Origin: Spirosoma endophyticum
Lineage (GTDB): Bacteria > Bacteroidota > Bacteroidia > Cytophagales > Spirosomataceae
NCBI RefSeq assembly: GCF_900112365.1
Contig: NZ_FOLQ01000002.1
Location: 744,001-808,000 of the forward strand
DNA length: 64,000 nucleotides
Direction: 5' to 3'
In this document: positions 18,496-27,081 of the stretch, piece by piece
How positions within the stretch are numbered: position 1 is the stretch's first letter
Layout of the letters: each line of letters begins with the position of its first letter
Position numbers and translations under genes: made by a program
Notes under the pieces: generated by a model
Databases searched by the model: none
Seen by the model: the letters and a program-made list of their open reading frames with translations, nothing else
Told to the model about the DNA's origin: nothing

Positions 18496-19248
18496 TCAGG
18501 AAGAAATGATCGAAATAGTACCACCCGGCATAATCAGGCCAAGAGCGGCATCATTTACCACCGTAAAGGCAATGGCCTTATTGGCGCAATCCCATAAGTA
18601 GTCGGGTAAATCCTGAAGTGGCATCGTACTTGGCATGGTTGGAAAATACCCAACGAACGCTAGATTCAGGGATGCGGCTGCGATAGCACTAATACCCGCA
18701 TTAATGAAAAATATGTTTGTCTCCCTGTTGAAGTCAACCATGTATAGGTTATAGGTATCATTTCCATTGAGTCCATATAAGGTAGCGTCGCCACTGGTTG
18801 AGGATTGCAGCGCGTCGAGGGATACCGCTTTCAAATGCTTCTCTATAATTTTTCTGAGAATTACCTGGAGTCCTAATTTAGCCACCCCTTCGACAACGGC
18901 TTCGGCGGCTTCCTTCAACAAACCACCCCCGCTGATGCCAAAGGCTACCCCGCGAACCTGCTTGGTGACACTATTTTTTGTTCCCCAGAATTTCTTTTTC
19001 TCAACCAGCGGAAGGTTTGTATACGTGTTCTCATAAAAGGCCTGATTAGTCAGGTGTAGATGACCGTTTAGGTAACCGCTTCCCGGTCCCAATGCCTTAG
19101 CGATACGTTCGGGCGTAAACTCAAGTGGCGTAAACGGCATCGTAACGGTTCCCCACGACCAGCCAACCCCCACAATAATGGAGTTCAGAGAGGATAGGCT
19201 TTCGCCCGGCTCAAAGCCCAGAATGATAGGTGATTTTGCGGATGACAT
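18496..19248 (-). CDS. Unrecognised protein between hcp and vgrG; candidate effector or accessory
   Basis: About 250 residues from the chosen ATG (MSSAKSPIILGFEPGESLSS); a longer frame reaches 19356 but its first 36 residues look unlike a protein start. The N-terminal half is Gly/Ser-rich with short hydrophobic runs. The middle has GISGGGLLKEAAEAVVEGVA, an amphipathic or membrane-active-looking segment. The C-terminal part has further hydrophobic stretches (FINAGISAIAAASLNLAFVG) and ends in MPGGTISIISS. No enzyme motif. Its place between the tube and spike genes suggests a cargo protein or a chaperone, by inference only. Confidence 0.6.
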   Translation of the reverse strand: MSSAKSPIILGFEPGESLSSLNSIIVGVGWSWGTVTMPFTPLEFTPERIAKALGPGSGYLNGHLHLTNQAFYENTYTNLPLVEKKKFWGTKNSVTKQVRGVAFGISGGGLLKEAAEAVVEGVAKLGLQVILRKIIEKHLKAVSLDALQSSTSGDATLYGLNGNDTYNLYMVDFNRETNIFFINAGISAIAAASLNLAFVGYFPTMPSTMPLQDLPDYLWDCANKAIAFTVVNDAALGLIMPGGTISIISS

Positions 19249-19414
19249 GATTGAAATCGGATTTTGGCAACGATCAGCCAATTGTTTTTCTGTTTCCAGT
19301 ACAGTATACGTATCGCTCGCCCCACCGGCTGGTAAACACAGCCGGTGATACATCAAAAAATACGGGGCTTCGAAATTGATTTATTGCGAAGCCCCGGTTT
19401 AGTCAATGCCTTAA

Positions 19415-19807
19415 TTACTCCCGCAGCAATTTCAGCTTCTGACCATTGACATCCAGGTCGCGGGAGCAGATCGTAAAACTTTGCGTGCCAGAGCCTGCGC
19501 CCGATAAACTGAACGACTCGCTGAAGTTGATGATGGCCGAGTGATCGAATTTGATCGTTCGAAGTTCTTCGCCCTTCTGGTTCTTCAACTCGATGCTTCC
19601 GCTGATGTCATCTTTGTGAGGCAACACCATCAGCTCAATAATCTTGGCATCGGCGTTGCGGGTTTCAATCGAAACGTCGATGTTGCCGCCGAATACCTCC
19701 GAGGTAGTTTCGTTGGTGTTTGGATTTACATGCTGATGAAAACTGTACGAAAGAGATAGAACTTCATACTCTTTGCCGTCGATTTTCAACGTTGACTTGT
19801 GTGCCAT
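19415..19807 (-). CDS. tssD: Type VI secretion tube protein TssD (Hcp), Bacteroidetes type
   Basis: A 130-residue beta-barrel protein beginning MAHKSTLKIDGKEYEVLSLS, with HVNPNTNETTSEVFGG and a C-terminal NGQKLKLLRE. This is the Bacteroidetes TssD pattern (DUF-like Hcp), which forms stacked hexamer rings inside the sheath. The gene follows tssC by 36 bases. No signal peptide, as expected. Confidence 0.93.
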   Translation of the reverse strand: MAHKSTLKIDGKEYEVLSLSYSFHQHVNPNTNETTSEVFGGNIDVSIETRNADAKIIELMVLPHKDDISGSIELKNQKGEELRTIKFDHSAIINFSESFSLSGAGSGTQSFTICSRDLDVNGQKLKLLRE

Positions 19808-19843
19808 TATAGTAAGTGGTTTTTACGCGTTAGAATTAATTGG

Positions 19844-21214
19844 TTATTGTTTTAAGTCACTGTCCCACTGGCCTTTGGTACCAGTCAGGTTGATTTCAAA
19901 TACCTTGGCCGGGAAGAATGGCTTTAGTTTAACGTTCACGATCACATGCGTTGGATTGGTTGGGTGGCGCCGGATGTCGAGGCCGCTGAAATCTTCGATG
20001 ATCTTGCCCGGCCCCCGGATTGTGGCCAGAAAACTGGCGACCTGCCCCTTGATTTCTTCCAGCATCTTGTTGTCGATATTCTCAAATGTCCGGCGATTCA
20101 GGAAATCCTGAAAGACTTTGCCAATCCAGTCGAAAACCCGCACAACGCTGTAAGTCTGTAAGCCTACATTGTCGCCGTTAAAGAGCGTTTTGGCTGAAAA
20201 CGGAATCACGCGCCCATATTCGTAGACCATAGGAATCAGCCCTTTATCTTCGAGCTGGGCGATTTCGCCCTTGCGCATACTGAACCGCACACCGCTGGCC
20301 ATTTTGAGCTTACCGTGCTGCACCCCCGCTGACGGTTGGGCAATGTGGCCTCCCCACAGCATGCCCGCCAGCGCCATGGCGGGTGATACGTAGAGATGTT
20401 CGTCCTGGCCCAGTTCCGTATAGGCTTCGCGGCCCACGATCCAGTTGCAGGGCATCATTACGTTTGCTTTTTGCGGGTCGGCACCGGTTAACTTGTCTCG
20501 CTCGAACGTAGCTTCCACGCTGTCGGGATCGTCCAGATGCCGGTAATCGGTCAGCATCATGACCTTGTTCTGATGAGCCAGCGAGGCCCATTTGTCAACG
20601 ATCGTATTCTTCTTAAGCCAGCCCGGCAACACCAGCAGCGAGTAGTTCTCGGAGAGGTCGAGTTTGTCGTACCCATCGCGCAATTCTTTTGCGACCTGCT
20701 CAAAAATCCCGGTCGGATTACTGAATCCGTCAGCGTCGGTGGTCTGGTCGTTTCCGGCGTCGAACAGGACAAGATTTTTTATCTTTTCGGATTCGGCATT
20801 CTCAAAAAACAGCGATAGGGACCGGTAGGAGGCTTCCAGTTCTTCCGTTTCGGTCAGCACATTGGCCAGGTTCGTCTTGAGCGTCTGGCTGGCTGAGGTT
20901 GCTTTCTGTTCAGCTTCGGCAATCATATCCGCTACGTTATCATGGGCCGATAGCAATTCGGCGAAATCCTGTAGCCGCTTCTTCAGTTTTTTGCGGTCCG
21001 CCTTGTTGTCTTCTTCAGTTAGGAAGATGCTTTTCCGCGCCTTCTTGGACGGGTCCATGTTTTCGGTGCCATCCACCACCGTCTTGATGAATTCAAATCC
21101 ACCGTATTTGGTCAACTGCTGAACGCTTTCGGCCAGGGGCCGGGCAGGCTTTTGCTCGGCAAGTCGTTCTTTCACTAAGGGGGCATTCTCCCGGTTCTGT
21201 TCTTCTTGTGCCAT
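19844..21214 (-). CDS. tssC: Type VI secretion sheath large subunit TssC (VipB-like)
   Basis: A 456-residue protein with a helical N-terminal half and a conserved C-terminal half. The latter includes GRVIPFSAKTLFNGDN, SVVRVFDWIGKVFQDFLNRR and RRHPTNPTHVIVNVKLKPFF, which are TssC landmarks. With TssB it builds the contractile sheath. It lies 40 bases after tssB and 36 before tssD. The length is slightly under the usual 490 or so but fits subtype iii. Confidence 0.93.
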   Translation of the reverse strand: MAQEEQNRENAPLVKERLAEQKPARPLAESVQQLTKYGGFEFIKTVVDGTENMDPSKKARKSIFLTEEDNKADRKKLKKRLQDFAELLSAHDNVADMIAEAEQKATSASQTLKTNLANVLTETEELEASYRSLSLFFENAESEKIKNLVLFDAGNDQTTDADGFSNPTGIFEQVAKELRDGYDKLDLSENYSLLVLPGWLKKNTIVDKWASLAHQNKVMMLTDYRHLDDPDSVEATFERDKLTGADPQKANVMMPCNWIVGREAYTELGQDEHLYVSPAMALAGMLWGGHIAQPSAGVQHGKLKMASGVRFSMRKGEIAQLEDKGLIPMVYEYGRVIPFSAKTLFNGDNVGLQTYSVVRVFDWIGKVFQDFLNRRTFENIDNKMLEEIKGQVASFLATIRGPGKIIEDFSGLDIRRHPTNPTHVIVNVKLKPFFPAKVFEINLTGTKGQWDSDLKQ

Positions 21215-21254
21215 GTTCTAGACTACGTTTTTAAATGAGTGGGGAGTGGTTCAG

Positions 21255-21710
21255 TTAATTAGCATCAGCATCGTCCAGTTCTTGGGCCATGGCATTCAGG
21301 GCGTCGATAAAGGCCTGTTTGGCCTGCGGATCAGCGAGGAGTTTCTGGAAAGCTTTGTTCGACATCAGCCGCTTGATCAGGCTCTGGTAGTTGTCCTCCT
21401 GCGATTGAAGCGCCTGCAAAAACGCACTCTGGTCAATGATACCCTGCTTGCTGAACGCCGTCAGATTCTGAAAAAACAGCGTTTCGTTGACTTCTTCACC
21501 ATCTTCGGTTTGGTGGGTTACATCCACTTCCGGTTGGAACGTATCGAAGGCATCCTGCAATTTCTGTACGCCCTGAACGGGGGCCTGGCTCATTGAATCG
21601 GCGGTGAATTTGCCGACCATTGCCGTTTTGTTTTCCTGGAGGAATTTGATGGCCTCACTGGTTTCTTCGGGGATGATGACGCCCCCGATCTGGGGTTTAT
21701 TGACTGCCAT
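21255..21710 (-). CDS. tssB: Type VI secretion sheath small subunit TssB (VipA-like)
   Basis: A 151-residue protein, acidic and helical at its C-terminus, lying directly before tssC. The N-terminal segment GGVIIPEETSEAIKFLQENK and the Asp/Glu-rich end (AQELDDADAN) fit subtype iii TssB. TssB and TssC interlock to form the sheath that ClpV later disassembles. Confidence 0.9.
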   Translation of the reverse strand: MAVNKPQIGGVIIPEETSEAIKFLQENKTAMVGKFTADSMSQAPVQGVQKLQDAFDTFQPEVDVTHQTEDGEEVNETLFFQNLTAFSKQGIIDQSAFLQALQSQEDNYQSLIKRLMSNKAFQKLLADPQAKQAFIDALNAMAQELDDADAN

Positions 21711-21781
21711 AAGCTGATGTAATTAACTTGATTTATTGAGTAAGGCTATTTTTTGACTGTCTACCAGTGGGTTAGAGATTG

Positions 21782-22237
21782 CTACTTGGGAATAGGTCGG
21801 TAAAACCACCAGTTGCCGCCAACCGTAATACTGTCCGTATTTGTGAAGTATAGGGTCGTTTTCTTGACGGCTCCTCCCGGTGTGGCATTTTGCTCATAAA
21901 CGACGACCTTTCCGTTGGCGCCCACCGACGCTACAATGGCGGTATGTCTCGGCTCACCCCGCGTTTCCTCCCAGGAGCTTCCGTCGGCAGCGTCGACATG
22001 CACCGTATAGTAGTTAAACTGGACAATATCGCCGGGCATCAGGTTTGCCAGAGAGACGGGCGTTCCCCATACATAATCCGCGTCGGAGTTGACACCGTCG
22101 GCGCCCATAATGTCATTCGACGTTTTAGCGTTCGCATTTTTAAGGGCGTTTTCAGCGAATGTCCAGCATTGTCCATCACCAACCCGGTGCCCGACTTTGC
22201 CCGCTGCCCAGGTTGCCACTACTTTTCCAACTGCCAT
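21782..22237 (-). CDS. CHAP/BPSL0067-like cysteine amidase, candidate T6SS effector
   Basis: A 151-residue protein with GQCWTFAENAL (Cys24 as nucleophile), EPRHTAIVASV (His98) and VVYEQNATP (Glu/Asn near 115-117). This is the Cys-His-polar arrangement of CHAP-type amidases and of the BPSL0067 family, which cut peptidoglycan peptides. There is no signal peptide, so it would be delivered by the secretion system or act inside. It sits between another amidase-like gene and tssB. No adjacent small immunity gene is visible. Confidence 0.75.
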   Translation of the reverse strand: MAVGKVVATWAAGKVGHRVGDGQCWTFAENALKNANAKTSNDIMGADGVNSDADYVWGTPVSLANLMPGDIVQFNYYTVHVDAADGSSWEETRGEPRHTAIVASVGANGKVVVYEQNATPGGAVKKTTLYFTNTDSITVGGNWWFYRPIPK

Positions 22238-22384
22238 TATTCGTAATGAGAAGGGATTTGTCTTCGATGATTTAGTTTTTATCCGATCGAACTTCTGTCC
22301 ATTCAGGAGACAGATGATTGATTATGTGCTCATTGACTCCGGAATTTATTGGCTGCCATTTATCGGAAGTTTGAAAAAGCTGGC

Positions 22385-23416
22385 TTAAAGCATACTGTCC
22401 AGCATCCGAACCCGCTTGGTCCAGGCACCAGGGGACGATGGGTTATACACCTCGGTATCCGTAATGCCAATGGGCGAATCAGCCGCCTGCACTACTTTAG
22501 TCGCATTACCTTCCAGATACACCATGCCGATGTGATGCCAGCCAGCCGCAGTTGTATACTGTCCAATGATATCACCATTGAGTACGTCTTTAGGATCAGA
22601 AACCTCCATCAAACTATAGTTGGCCGAGTTGGTCATTAATTCCACAATGCTGGTCCCGAAGGGATACCGACCCGCTACGACATTGCGGTCATAGCAATAA
22701 TTGACGAAGCCAATGCAATCGAAGTGTTTTTTGCCCGTGCACACTTCACCCCAAACGATTCCATTGCCACTACTGCCGATGGGTTTTGTCAGGCCATTGA
22801 ATTTGTAGGTTCGGGGGGTTAGGTTGGCTATTGGCAGAGCTAGCCCGGCCAGGACATAAGCGCTGGTTTCCAGTGCCGATCGTTGCGGAAAATTGTTCGA
22901 CGAACCAGCGCAGGTGTTCAGCCCATCAACCGTAGTGAACGCGGTAAGCACCGACGGATCGCCTGGGTTGAATGAGTCAGCCTGCATCAAAGCAACTTTC
23001 GGTTTGTATTTAGCGCCGTCGCCCAGGCCGGGGGTATTTCCGGCCGTTCCCCACAGATAATGCGCTTTACCAACATGGCTACGTGCCTCATTGACAACCG
23101 CTTGGCGCTGCGTTAGCTTACCCTGTGGGGTAAACATCTTTTTCGTTACAGTGACCGGAATCGGTAAGGCATAATCATACAGACCGGCGAAAGCATGCAG
23201 CACAGACTGGCCGGTTTGCAGACCTGTCAGATCAAAATACCTGAAATTAGTCTGGCGCTTCTTCTCCTGTATTTTTACGACACTCTGGTCAATAAAAACG
23301 CCCAGGTCATTTCCAGAAAAATCACCCCCAAACAAGCCAACCGTTTTTTTCTGCCCAACCTGAAGCGGACAGGTAAGCAGCGGTACACCGGTTGTAGCAT
23401 CAAAGAAATGTGACAT
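22385..23416 (-). CDS. NlpC/P60-like cysteine peptidase with novel N-terminal domain, candidate T6SS effector
   Basis: A 343-residue protein. Residues 1-95 form a beta-rich domain of unknown kind. Residues 105-320 hold an NlpC/P60-like fold, with HYLWG at the start, HFDCIGFVNYCYD (Cys234 as nucleophile) and WHHIGMVYLEG (His294/295). An insertion of about 100 residues separates the YLWG helix from the Cys, where compact members have a few. There is no signal peptide. It is located between clpV and the CHAP-like gene in the secretion operon. Probably cleaves peptidoglycan stems; whether it is a toxin or opens the cell's own wall for assembly is open. Confidence 0.75.
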   Translation of the reverse strand: MSHFFDATTGVPLLTCPLQVGQKKTVGLFGGDFSGNDLGVFIDQSVVKIQEKKRQTNFRYFDLTGLQTGQSVLHAFAGLYDYALPIPVTVTKKMFTPQGKLTQRQAVVNEARSHVGKAHYLWGTAGNTPGLGDGAKYKPKVALMQADSFNPGDPSVLTAFTTVDGLNTCAGSSNNFPQRSALETSAYVLAGLALPIANLTPRTYKFNGLTKPIGSSGNGIVWGEVCTGKKHFDCIGFVNYCYDRNVVAGRYPFGTSIVELMTNSANYSLMEVSDPKDVLNGDIIGQYTTAAGWHHIGMVYLEGNATKVVQAADSPIGITDTEVYNPSSPGAWTKRVRMLDSML

Positions 23417-23483
23417 TAGCAGACTGGTCTATGGATTACGTTTATTAGTCGTAAATCCGTTTTTCAGAGAAACAGGCAATGGG

Positions 23484-26009
23484 TTAAACGGTCATCTGTA
23501 CGGTCTCGAACGTCAGTTCCCCCGCTTCGTTGGTCATCAGATGCAACGAACTTCCTTTCCCGATTTCGCCCGATACGATCATGCGGGACAGCGGCCGCCT
23601 GAGCCGATTACGGATCACCCCCCGTAGTGGCCGGGCACCATATTTTGGCGTGTAGCCTTCGAGCGCGAGTTGCCGCCGGGCTTCGTCGGAAAGCGTAACC
23701 GTAATGCCCTGCTTGTCGAGCATTTTCAGCAGCGATGTCAACTGGATATTGAAAATGCTCACAATGGCCTCCTCCGAAATCGGCTGGAACGGAATGATTT
23801 CCGTCAGGCGACCTAAAAACTCTGGCCGGAAGTAGCGCCCCATGATGTCGAGCAGCTCGTTCGACGCTGCGATTTCACCTTTGGCTGCCTTCTCGACTAC
23901 GTAGTCGCTGCCAATATTCGACGTGAACAGAATGATCGCGTTCGAGAAGTCGCCTTCGCGGCCGAGCCGGTCATGCAGTAAACCTTCGTCCAGAATTTGC
24001 AGGAAAATATCGAACACCGACGGATGGGCTTTTTCGATCTCATCGAATAGCACAACGGCGAAGGGCTGTTGCCGAATTTTCGTGACCAGTAACCCCCCTT
24101 CTTCGTAACCGACGTAGCCCGGAGGAGCGCCGTAGAGCAAGGCCGCCGAGTGTTCTTCCTTAAACTCCGACATATCGAACCGAATCAGCGCCCGTTCGTC
24201 GTTGAACAGAAAATCGGCCATGGATTTTGCCAGTTCTGTCTTGCCCGTGCCTGTGGGACCGGAGAAGAAAAAGGAGCCAATCGGCTGACCGGGGCGGCTC
24301 AAACCCGAGCGATTCTCCAGAATAGCGTCGGCAATAATCTTCACTGCATGATCTTGACCCACAACCCGCTGTTTCAGGTGCTCGTCCAGCGCCAGTAACC
24401 GATCGCGCTCTTTGGATTGAATTTTCCCGAGCGGAATGCCCGTGCGATTCGCCACCACAGCGGCTACTTCGGCAGGCTCAACTTTATCACGAACCTGCTC
24501 GCCAAGGGTTTCGAGCTTTGTTAACAGCAAGGCCAAGTGGTCGGCCAAGGCGTCCGGTAATTCAAACGAATCGGTTTGCAGCTCTTCTTCCATCTGGCCC
24601 AGCAAAACGGGGCTAAGGCGGTTCTTCAACTGTCGCTCGAACCAGCGAACGTCGGGCATATGCGTTAGTGGATCATTCAGGTCGGCGTTCTCCCGAATGA
24701 CAGCTAACTCAATCCGCAACCGGTCAATTTCGGGTTGTGTCGTTTCTGTAGCCATCTTCATGGCGGCCATGGTGCGGTCAATCAGGTCAATGGCCGCATC
24801 GGGTAATCGACGGCCTTTGAGGTATCGCTTCGCCAATCGAACCGCTTCAGCAACCGTGTTGTGGGCTACGCCAATCTGATGGTGGTTTTCGAATAGGGGC
24901 AACAGTGTCTGCACCATTCGGATGGCCGTCTGCTCGTCGGGCTCCTCAACGGCCAGCACTTCAAATCGACGGGCAAAGGCTTCATCTTTTTCGAGGTATT
25001 TGCGGTATTCGTCGTTGGTCGTTGCGCCGATCAGCGTCAGTTCGCCCCTGGCCAGTTCCGGCTTTAGTTGATTAACCAACCCCACGGCTCCCCCGTTGGG
25101 GTCCATCAATACGTGTATTTCATCGATGAACAGCAACGCCCGGTCAAACTGCTTCAGGTCGGACAGAATACCTTTCAGGCGATCTTCGATTTCACCTTTA
25201 TACGACGCTCCGGCAATGAGCGAACCCATGTCCAACTGAAATAATTGGGCATTTTTGAGATGAGGAGGCACATTGCCCGCAACAATTTGCTGGGCCAATC
25301 CCTCGACCAGCGCGGTTTTGCCCACCCCAGGTTCGCCGGTAATGATCACATTTGGCTTGAGTCGGCGCCCCAGAATTTCGATCATCTGGCGGGTCTCACG
25401 GTCTCGCCCAACGATGGGATCAAGCTTACCCTCGCGGGCCGATGCCGTCCGGTCAACACAGAATTTGAAAAGTGTTTTTCCGGTTGCTACTTCTGCTGAA
25501 CTAACGGCCTGGCCATTACTGCTTTTTCCGTTATCTGTAATCCCACCCGCTGGCGCGCTGATGGCCTGTTGAAAATCCACATCGGCCAGGGCTTTTTCGA
25601 GCAACTGGTTCTCGGTCAGCGGGAATGATTTGAGCTGATCGCGGCTAAACGCTACGTCGGGCTTACACATCGCCGTCAGGACAGCAACGGGAGTCAGCTC
25701 CGTCTCGCCGAGCTTCATCCGCACTACGTCCGACACTTCCATTAGCGAGCGAACCTTTGCATCACCGGCAGGTTCTTCGGTTGTCCGGGCCGATTTCGGG
25801 TAGCTTTCGACTCGAATATCAGCCCAATCCCGGAGATAGGGTACGTCAATATCCCAGCCTGTCAATTGCGAAGATAGCCCCACATCGTTGTGGAGCAGCC
25901 CCGTGAGCAGATGACCCGGCGAAAACGTCAGGTGCTGGTGCTCACGGGCAATGGCCTGTGCGATACTAACAGCCCGGCGGAGTTCCTCAGTGTATGAAAG
26001 AGTGAGCAT
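23484..26009 (-). CDS. clpV: Type VI secretion ATPase ClpV (TssH)
   Basis: An 841-residue AAA+ protein. The N-domain helix repeats include LTFSPGHLLTGLLHND. The first ATPase has GEPGVGKTALVEG (Walker A) and LLFIDEIHVLM (Walker B). A middle coiled region follows, then the second ATPase with GPTGTGKTELAK and VVLFDEIEKAHP. ClpV hexamers pull apart contracted sheath so that TssB/C can be reused. Two amidase-like genes separate it from tssB. Confidence 0.95.
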   Translation of the reverse strand: MLTLSYTEELRRAVSIAQAIAREHQHLTFSPGHLLTGLLHNDVGLSSQLTGWDIDVPYLRDWADIRVESYPKSARTTEEPAGDAKVRSLMEVSDVVRMKLGETELTPVAVLTAMCKPDVAFSRDQLKSFPLTENQLLEKALADVDFQQAISAPAGGITDNGKSSNGQAVSSAEVATGKTLFKFCVDRTASAREGKLDPIVGRDRETRQMIEILGRRLKPNVIITGEPGVGKTALVEGLAQQIVAGNVPPHLKNAQLFQLDMGSLIAGASYKGEIEDRLKGILSDLKQFDRALLFIDEIHVLMDPNGGAVGLVNQLKPELARGELTLIGATTNDEYRKYLEKDEAFARRFEVLAVEEPDEQTAIRMVQTLLPLFENHHQIGVAHNTVAEAVRLAKRYLKGRRLPDAAIDLIDRTMAAMKMATETTQPEIDRLRIELAVIRENADLNDPLTHMPDVRWFERQLKNRLSPVLLGQMEEELQTDSFELPDALADHLALLLTKLETLGEQVRDKVEPAEVAAVVANRTGIPLGKIQSKERDRLLALDEHLKQRVVGQDHAVKIIADAILENRSGLSRPGQPIGSFFFSGPTGTGKTELAKSMADFLFNDERALIRFDMSEFKEEHSAALLYGAPPGYVGYEEGGLLVTKIRQQPFAVVLFDEIEKAHPSVFDIFLQILDEGLLHDRLGREGDFSNAIILFTSNIGSDYVVEKAAKGEIAASNELLDIMGRYFRPEFLGRLTEIIPFQPISEEAIVSIFNIQLTSLLKMLDKQGITVTLSDEARRQLALEGYTPKYGARPLRGVIRNRLRRPLSRMIVSGEIGKGSSLHLMTNEAGELTFETVQMTV

Positions 26010-26199
26010 AAGGGTTCAGGAATGTGATGTAATTTATCCCGACTGGCTGGTATATCCCCTGAGCTGGTAATTAAACGGTAATTTCTATTTATTAAGCGGT
26101 CAAAAGGGCCTTTTTGGCCCTTGCCAGGGCCTTATTCAGGCGTTACGGCGCTCGGCCAATTGTTACTGAAAATAAGTAAAAGGCTCATTTATGTGCTTC

Positions 26200-27066
26200 C
26201 TACAAATCACCCGCCCGTAGCCGATTGACTTTACTATTGGCTTCGGTAAGTCGTTCCTGGGCTTGTTGTTTGGTAGGTCCGCTTGCGTTTTCGACCAAAC
26301 GCTGGAACGTAGTGATGGACGTCGTGTAGAGCCGCTGGCGTTCGGCGGGGCTTTTCAGACGCACCTCATTCGCCCGGGTATAATCACATTCGGCGCGAGC
26401 CAGGTCAAGTTGAAAGCGCAGGTCTTCAACGACTGCTGGAGCAATCCCTCCGCCACCAGCTGGAGCCGCTACCGGTCGGGGGGCAGGTGCACCACCGCCA
26501 CCACCCCCGCTGGGTTTAGATGCCAGCAATCCCTGTAGCATCGTCACCTGTTGATTCGCCGAGCGCAGATCGGCCGAGAGTCGTTCAATTTCGGCGGTAC
26601 TATTGCCATTTTTCAGGTTGGCATCCCGCAGAATACCAATTGTATTGCGGTAGGTCAACAGGGCATCAAACGACGTAACAACCGCCCGAGACAGCCGTTT
26701 GCTGATCTCATCGGCCAGCATGGCCGAATCGCGTTTCACTTCATACAGGGCTGTCTGCACATTGGCCGACTGTTCCTGCGCCCGCCGGATACCATCCGCT
26801 TTCATGACCTCGTTTGTGGCAGCCGCCAGCGATTGATCCGTCACTTCTATTTCCCGGAGTGTTCGGTTCATCGTTTCCAGACGTTCAATAATTCGGGCCT
26901 GCTCGTTCATGGTCGCCTTCAGCCGATCGTTTTCCTGTTTCAGCAATTGACCGGGTGCACTGAATAACAAATAAGCGGCTCCCAGCACAACGAGTAGTGA
27001 GACCGTGTAAAAAATGATAAATCGGCGGGTAGCAATGGCGCGGTCGGCTTGGTTAAGAGGCTGCAT
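26200..27066 (-). CDS. tssO: Type VI secretion membrane protein TssO (Bacteroidetes-specific)
   Basis: A 288-residue protein. One transmembrane helix lies near residues 15-35 (FIIFYTVSLLVVLGAAYLLF), followed by a long helical, coiled-coil-prone periplasmic stretch. A Gly/Pro/Ala linker (GGGGGGAPAPRPVAAPAGG) and a helical tail complete it. This bitopic layout fits TssO of subtype iii systems. It starts 15 bases after the WD40-caspase gene and precedes clpV. A GC-rich hairpin (26104-26121 region) lies in the 190-base gap before clpV. Confidence 0.85.
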   Translation of the reverse strand: MQPLNQADRAIATRRFIIFYTVSLLVVLGAAYLLFSAPGQLLKQENDRLKATMNEQARIIERLETMNRTLREIEVTDQSLAAATNEVMKADGIRRAQEQSANVQTALYEVKRDSAMLADEISKRLSRAVVTSFDALLTYRNTIGILRDANLKNGNSTAEIERLSADLRSANQQVTMLQGLLASKPSGGGGGGAPAPRPVAAPAGGGGIAPAVVEDLRFQLDLARAECDYTRANEVRLKSPAERQRLYTTSITTFQRLVENASGPTKQQAQERLTEANSKVNRLRAGDL

Positions 27067-27081
27067 AGAGTTGTAAACAAA

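Noticed and set aside
10787..26009. Reading the locus as an extracellular contractile injection system or phage tail
   Set aside because: ClpV, TssK, TssN/TssO, Hcp-type TssD and VgrG with PAAR together define a type VI system; no tape measure, tail fibre or lysis genes are present.
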